A model generated the notes under the pieces. The model had not been told where the DNA came from. It ran no database searches and was given only the letters and a program-made list of their open reading frames with translations. Positions 58,202 through 64,000 of a stretch of 64,000 nucleotides of DNA are shown here, in pieces. The DNA is taken from NCBI RefSeq assembly GCF_019059575.1, contig NW_024881701.1:124001-188000 (forward strand), given 5' to 3'. A program made the position numbers and the translations under genes. Numbering within the stretch: position 1 is the first letter of the stretch; each line of letters starts with the position of its first letter. Origin of the DNA: Amphibalanus amphitrite (Eukaryota > Arthropoda > Thecostraca > Balanomorpha > Balanidae).

Positions 58202-61200
58202 AGCACGGCACGGGGGCGGTGCCGACAGCCGGCGGTGGGGAGGGGAGAGGGAGAGAGGGAGGGGAGAGGGCTGCCTGCAACCCCGCCGTCTGCACTCGTC
58301 CTGATATCATCTCTCTGTCGATAGGATCGGGCTCGGCCGGTGTCGGGCTTCGGTCTCTGCGGGCCGCACTGCAGCGTTCTGCCGAGTGAGGGCCGATGGA
58401 GGTGACGACTGACGAGTGGGCACGGCATGCAGACAGCGAGGCAGCAGACATGGTGTGGTATCGGGTGTCAGCATCGAGTGCCGGCATCAGCTGTCAGCAT
58501 AGTGTCAGGAGGTGTGAGTGAAGGTTACGACGGTGTGGCACAGGGAGTGGAGTCATTGAACAAACGCAGTGTGCTTGAAATGCATGCAGCGTTCGCGACG
58601 CGCAGGACAGAGAATAAATGCATTGCAGACATCGCCTAGAGAGGCGAGTGCAGCGCTGATTTCTGATACGCATAATGTCTAAAATAAGCCACTGAATACA
58701 CCCGAGGCGTGCAATACAGAATAGGCTATACCACTACCCAGTCCCCACAGGTGAGAAATTCGCCCGATTCACTGACACCTGCAGGAAGGTGCACGGCTCG
58801 TGTGTTGAGCTTGTGTCGGGCCCCGGGTGCAGGACGCGTATGGGCTGGGGAGGTGAGACGGCCTTCCGGCGAGGGGGATGGGGTAGAGGCGGGGGCGGGG
58901 ATGTAGATGAGGTATTGTCACGCAGCGAGCGCCACTGCGCCGAGTGACCTTGGCGGCACGGAAACACACACAGGACACACACAACACACGTGACTGAAGA
59001 AAGAAAGTGCGGCTGAAGCAACAATGGACAGAATCAGTGCCTCAAACCAGCTTTGCTGGCGCGGTGGTTGGCAGCATAGGGTTTTGGACAACAGGCATAC
59101 AGAAAAATACGCATCCCTGTTAAATTACGTTATAGTAGGTATTATAACAAAACCCATAACTACCGATAGGGGGGTTAAAATAAAGATTCACGAATCAATG
59201 CCAATTACATCTAAAACACTCTCCTCACACAACTGGCAGCGGGTCAGGGACAGCCTGCTGAAGCCCACTGCCCGAGTCAGCCATTGCGAGCCTCTGAGCC
59301 TTTGGTTCAGCCCATTGGTATTCAACCCGCGCGCGCCTCCACGGGGTAGGTGAATAATGACGTCACACCCCACAGTGCGCCGGGGGTTCAGTCGTGATGG
59401 CCAAATAGAGGTCGATCGTGAAGAGCTGATCGTGTGCCCTGTCCCCATCAGTCACGGGGAACCACAATTGAAACTGAATGCTAATCATGTAAAAATAGAC
59501 GGGGCGCTGCCTTATTGGATGAGTTTAGAAGTGGTAGAGCCATTGAATGAATTGGGTCTGTCCCAGTCTCGATAGCAACCGTGCTTTGCAGCATTAAATA
59601 AACCTTGACAATACAAAACGAGCGTGTTGGATAAGCCTTCTGGTTTGAAATGATACGGCAGTTGTGACATGACAAAGCGGCTGGCAGTCGAAAAAAATCG
59701 CGAGACATCAAATCGCAGCACTACAATGCATGGTGGGATTATCCCAATCCTATGTCCATCCAACTTAAACGAAACCGTGCAGTGCGTACTGACAAGACAG
59801 CCTACGAGTTACGACTTTCCTGCAGATATATGCTAACGTGTCAAAGCCATGATGGTGGTTCTCGCAGGGAACCTGAGCACCTTTTCCAGCAGCACAATAT
59901 GAACCAGCGCCAATGCATGATGTTCATTTTACATCTCTAATCAAAGTGGTCTGATAGGCGCTATGCTGCGATAGGTAATCGATGCTGCATCTCTATCTCA
60001 AGTTGTAACCTTTACAAATGTGATTCCTACGACCGATTCGTCTATCCATAGAGCCTCAGCCGCCGTCTCCGGTCTCTCACACCACAGTAGCTACACCGCT
60101 GAACGCCGCAGACCATCACCGTTCCAGTTGGGATGAATTTATGGGCGCAGTTAGAGCGCGCCTCGCGACCTTGCCGAGCCCCCACTGCGGCTACTGACGC
60201 GGTGTGACCTTCACTGCAGTGGGAAACCGAAAACGACGCATCATGCCACTGCAACGGATTCAGTGCAGGCAGCGGCGACTGAACTGAGCGCACTGTGACC
60301 GTTGTGTGTTTGGAACGGGAGGAACATGAGCCACGCACTTTCTCGATCGAGATTTGACGTGTCGAGGAGAGGGCAATCAGAGTTCAATCAAAATCCATCA
60401 TAGTGATGGAATGAGCTCATTATAGCGGCAATGGAATGCCCACATATCTGTTGTGATGCTGAGGCAAGTAAAACTGCGACGAATTTCGGACCACTTGTAG
60501 AAGTGACGCCGATGTCCTGTTTGGCCCTGTTTGACACTGTTTGGTCCGGCTTGGCAAGACCTTCCCAAGCTCCGTCTCATGTCATCTCCGCGCTAGAATC
60601 TGTCGAGATGAACCCTTCGCCAAATCAGCTTTTAAAAGCAGCTTGTAAATTCATAAAAAGAAGTTCATGTACGCATTCTATACCAAATACCCATGATAAT
60701 AGATCACGCCCTATGTTAAAAGTTCATCTTCCTGCTCAGTATTCTGGGCTGCTGTGACAGTTTCATATGAAACACGGACAGCGGGGTGACCGATGGGGGT
60801 AACCCGTCTCAGTGCAGGGGGCGGCGACTGACCGCATTGCTAGTCAGCTGAGTGAACCGCCAGCTGACCACTCCCTTCCTTCCCCTCCCCCTCCCTCGCC
60901 GGGCGGGCGGCCTCGAGGCTGAGTGCAGACTGCAGAGCATTTGCCACTCTTCGAGGAACAGTGACGCTGTCTGCAACACGCTGCTCCCTTTATAAAAACG
61001 TGGCGTCTAGTCCGTCGAGCGCTGGACTGTGTAGGGTGTGAGGAGCAGGACGAACAGACGGGCAGAACAGACGCGCAGACAGGCGCACAGACTGACTGAA
61101 TCAGAAATCTTGCAGACAGCGAGTGCAGACAGGCATACAGAAGACAGACTGACTGATGAGACGCATACAACCGTGCAGAAAGGCGGCTGGCTGGTGGTCA

Positions 61201-63221
61201 GCGCAGCTACACTGTTCATCTCAGGGACCTTGACCCGTCAGCTGCACTTATTAATGCTTCCACAAAAGGAACGGTACAGCGAGCTAGCATAGATTCAGGC
61301 GCTAAGGCGGCAGTGTGATTATATAAGGTCAATGAGTTTGAAGCACGGAGGACGATCAAACTTGGTGAGCGGTTGAGCTGCAGGCTGGGTGTTCGAGACG
61401 CCGCACAGCCGCCGCGTGTGTCCATAGCAGTGCTGAAGTTGGCAGAAGACTGTGGTCAGCCAGTCAGTAGCTGGAAATAAGTATTGGCTTCGATAACTTC
61501 CAAGACAAACGGTTTGGTTAGCCTCAATGCCAAATTGCAATGTGATCGGGCTCATTAGGATGATAAGTTTGGTCTTTGTGTTAATTTCAATCAAAGTTAC
61601 CAGGCAATACTAATCACCTTCGACCTCGGAATGTAGATCGAAGGATACCTACGGCTGTTGAAAAAGCTATCAAATTTTCAACTGATTACGGTTCATGAGT
61701 TAAAACATCGCCTCACCTATGGAGCATTGACATATGTTTCCGACCTCATGGCCAACTCCACACGTAGTTCATTGTGACAGTTTACTTTGAGCTATAGACC
61801 ATCCCAGATATTACGAAAATGGAAAACAAAACGAATTGTTCCTGCCTTCTTTCATCTTCATTTTCCAAACCAAACATCAGTGAACTGTGAAGGTCCAGAT
61901 ACTGCCCACGCACTCCATAGTTTACTATCTCTAAGTGAGCACCGATCAGGTTACCGTTACGGCCATGCCAATAAGCACCGCTCCCTTCTGAATAGATACG
62001 AGACGGGTGACATCAGCACGCGGCACGACCACCTTATCTCGCCCACAGCCCTAGCTGTTTGTCATTTGTGACTGACAATGCGGTCCTAAAGTGAGCCACT
62101 CTGTAATGCAATGAAACGAGTGACCAGGCGAAGGCGCGCCGCGCAGCCGCCCACCACTGTGGTAGAGGGGGAGGGGGTGGCTGGTCAGTACTGTTGGGTT
62201 TACAAAGGGCAGCGGGATGCATTAGAGGGAGTTCGGGATGGTTCTGGTCGGCGCTTGTATGGTGCCGTCATCGAGATGACACCATCGCTGATCGAATGCA
62301 TTTGGGCATTGCGTAAACATTTTTAGATACATTGACCGGTCGTTTGTCGCGAGGCCTTTGTAACCGCTATTTGCATGTTCATGCAAGATGGTAAAAATAA
62401 GAGCACGTTGGATCATGCTAGTTCTTTTCCCGAAATGAAACAAGTCAGCAATTTTTGAAGTAGGTATGAAATGCAACTTGCACAATTGAAGTTGACCAGC
62501 AAGTATGCTTCATTAACATAAAATGTAGGTACGAATGACCACTCACCACCGTTTGCTAAAAATCAACACTGCCTGTATGGAACCGAGCAGTTCCTGAGAA
62601 ACCATTCCACCTCGGGGTTTATAGCAGCGTCTCTCCACGGAAGCCAGCTGCAGCGTTTCTCGTAAACGGTGATAAGCAACCAACCCCAGTCTGGATGACC
62701 TTCTGCGTGACTCGCCCCGACAATGTATATTTGTTCACAGTTTACAACGCCAACCATACAGTCAGCCTCACTGAGCGGGCATGTCTACGAGCAGCGTAAG
62801 CGCGCTCGTTTCAAAGCACTAACCTCAGCAACACCGAGACCCTTACAATGCCTGCCTCCACGTGATATCACCCCCACACCACAGCTACCCACTACCAAAC
62901 CAATGCGCTCTCCAGCAGCACTCAATCACCGCTTCAGCTATCAAATGTAAACAGTTCGTCGCCTTCTGTGGTGGCAGCAGCACGTGCAGCCGTTCAGATC
63001 ACGTTCCCGTGACGGTTTCCGTGCCGGTTGGACGCCATGGAACACGAACCGTTGCCATATCATGAGTAAGGTCTGGTGGAACAGTGACACGGGAGGGGGA
63101 GGGGGTGAAGGGAGGCGCCAGACGGGAGGGGGCGGAAAGGTTTCATGAGACGGACGGGGAGGGTGGAACAGTTCCTGTGCAGAGCAGCGGTCAGGCAGAG
63201 GGCACTAGGATAAGGCATAGA

Positions 63222-63222
<1 letters not shown>
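58202..63222. other. Stretch with no identifiable gene
   Basis: No ORF here shows recognisable domains or a convincing exon structure. GC-rich blocks at 58200-58400 and 60850-60920 and a TATA-like site at 60991 are the only landmarks. Confidence 0.5.
60991..61022 (+). promoter_or_regulatory. Possible TATA promoter
   Basis: TATAAAAACG at 60991 follows a CT-rich stretch, and about 30 bp downstream transcription could begin. A short ATG-initiated frame at 61157 follows, but no donor or downstream exon could be assigned. Confidence 0.25.
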
Positions 63223-63292
<70 letters not shown>

Positions 63293-63340
63293 AGAGAGAG
63301 TGACTGAAAGAGAGACAGACAGACAGACAGACAGACAGGC
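63223..63340. repeat. (GA)n and (GACA)n microsatellites
   Basis: A GA tract from about 63223 to 63300 with two GGGA interruptions is followed by six GACA units at about 63313-63338. Confidence 0.95.
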
Positions 63341-63437
63341 AGAGCTCAGAAGATAAATGACGAATGCCGAGAGCCGGAGTGGAACCACGTATTCATGATC
63401 TTACTTTGCTTGATGTTGAGTAGTAATAGACAAATAT

Positions 63438-63605
63438 ATATATTGAGACGGGTTACACAGCACATTGGGTGGACGCGTTTCGTCTAAATGACTTTTTCGA
63501 CACCCTCTCGGTGTTTGTATTGTTTTAATTTCCGAGAGGGTGTCGAAAAAGTCATTTAGACGAAACGCGTCCACCCAATGTGCTGTGTAACCCGTCTCAA
63601 TATAT
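63438..63605. repeat. Perfect 74-bp inverted repeat (foldback element)
   Basis: The left arm 63438-63511 is exactly complementary to the right arm 63532-63605 around a 20-nt AT-rich loop. Arms begin ATATATTGAGACGGG and end CACCCTCTCGG. There is no ORF, and the arms are not seen elsewhere in the window. Confidence 0.95.
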
Positions 63606-64000
63606 TTGCTTGATGTGTCATTAGTAGGCATTTGCTCGTCGGTCCACCATTGTCGGTCAACAGCACATGCCCTTTACCTCATTATCCGCCCATACAAGGG
63701 CCAGACCCTCTTGGGTGCAAAGTAACAGCTGCTGTCTCCTCTGCTATGTGATCTGTGGGACAGGCATGGGCATCGTGGGCTGCGATGGGAGGCGTCTGCA
63801 CTGCAAGAAGACGGATTACGGGGTGGTTGAAATGAGGGATTTATGAAAGAAAAGTCCCAATAAATCCTTCATAGCACATGAAGGAGTTTTTAATTGAAAT
63901 CAGCGAAAAACAATCATTGCATCAAGTAAAACGGTGAAAGTGGCAATATTTGGATAAGCCTAGCATAGGAATCTTGGGACATTCCAGTTTGTGTTAATTG

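Noticed and set aside
57924-58487. Poly-Gly and poly-Arg open frames around the GAG array
   Set aside because: They are other-frame readings of the microsatellite, not genes.
1-64000. CRISPR arrays or bacterial operons
   Set aside because: Tandem repeats here are contiguous minisatellites without unique spacers, and gene structure is clearly spliced eukaryotic.

Overview
The window comes from an animal nuclear genome, most likely an arthropod and plausibly a crustacean. The evidence is a multi-exon gene with consensus GT/AG junctions, a cuticular protein with a Rebers-Riddiford chitin-binding domain, an arthropod-type TATA box plus TCAGT initiator, a multi-CTLD C-type lectin, and abundant microsatellites, MITE-like elements and a non-LTR retrotransposon. 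The species cannot be read from the sequence.

Positions 336-47998 (minus strand) carry one large gene. I traced 29 internal coding exons whose splice phases all join without a break: 4776 nt, 1592 codons. The product has a long series of spectrin-like helical repeats followed by at least three complete I-set Ig domains and the start of a fourth. This is the layout of CCDC141/zormin-type titin-associated proteins. Both ends run off or are unseen: the first exon and promoter lie upstream of 47998, and the rest of the last Ig domain lies left of position 336.

The 18-kb intron at 18215-36502 holds two nested plus-strand genes. One is an intronless secreted lectin with five C-type lectin-like domains (21255-23411). 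The other is a two-exon cuticle protein of 1517 aa (30208-30222 joined to 31276-35814) with its own TATA box, initiator and polyadenylation signals. Its N-terminal two thirds carries 13 copies of a (V/I)PTxLKPLxLP motif.

Four copies of a 1.0-1.2 kb TTAA-flanked element lie at 12274, 25069, 27470 and 52848. They are packed with AGGTCA/TGACCT nuclear-receptor half-sites and have G-run/core/C-run motifs just inside the ends. Two copies are nested in other elements: one inside a hAT-like element with a perfect 8-bp target duplication (52594-54251), the other inside an element with internal E-box tandem repeats (25031-26850).

The right part has few or no recognisable host genes. It contains a 5'-truncated non-LTR retrotransposon ORF with RT, RNase H and CCHC (54893-58066), bounded on both sides by GAG microsatellite. 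It also contains a perfect 74-bp-arm foldback (63438-63605), GA microsatellites and a few promoter-like patches. A recurring oddity in the large gene is tandem duplication of short segments that span exon-intron junctions.
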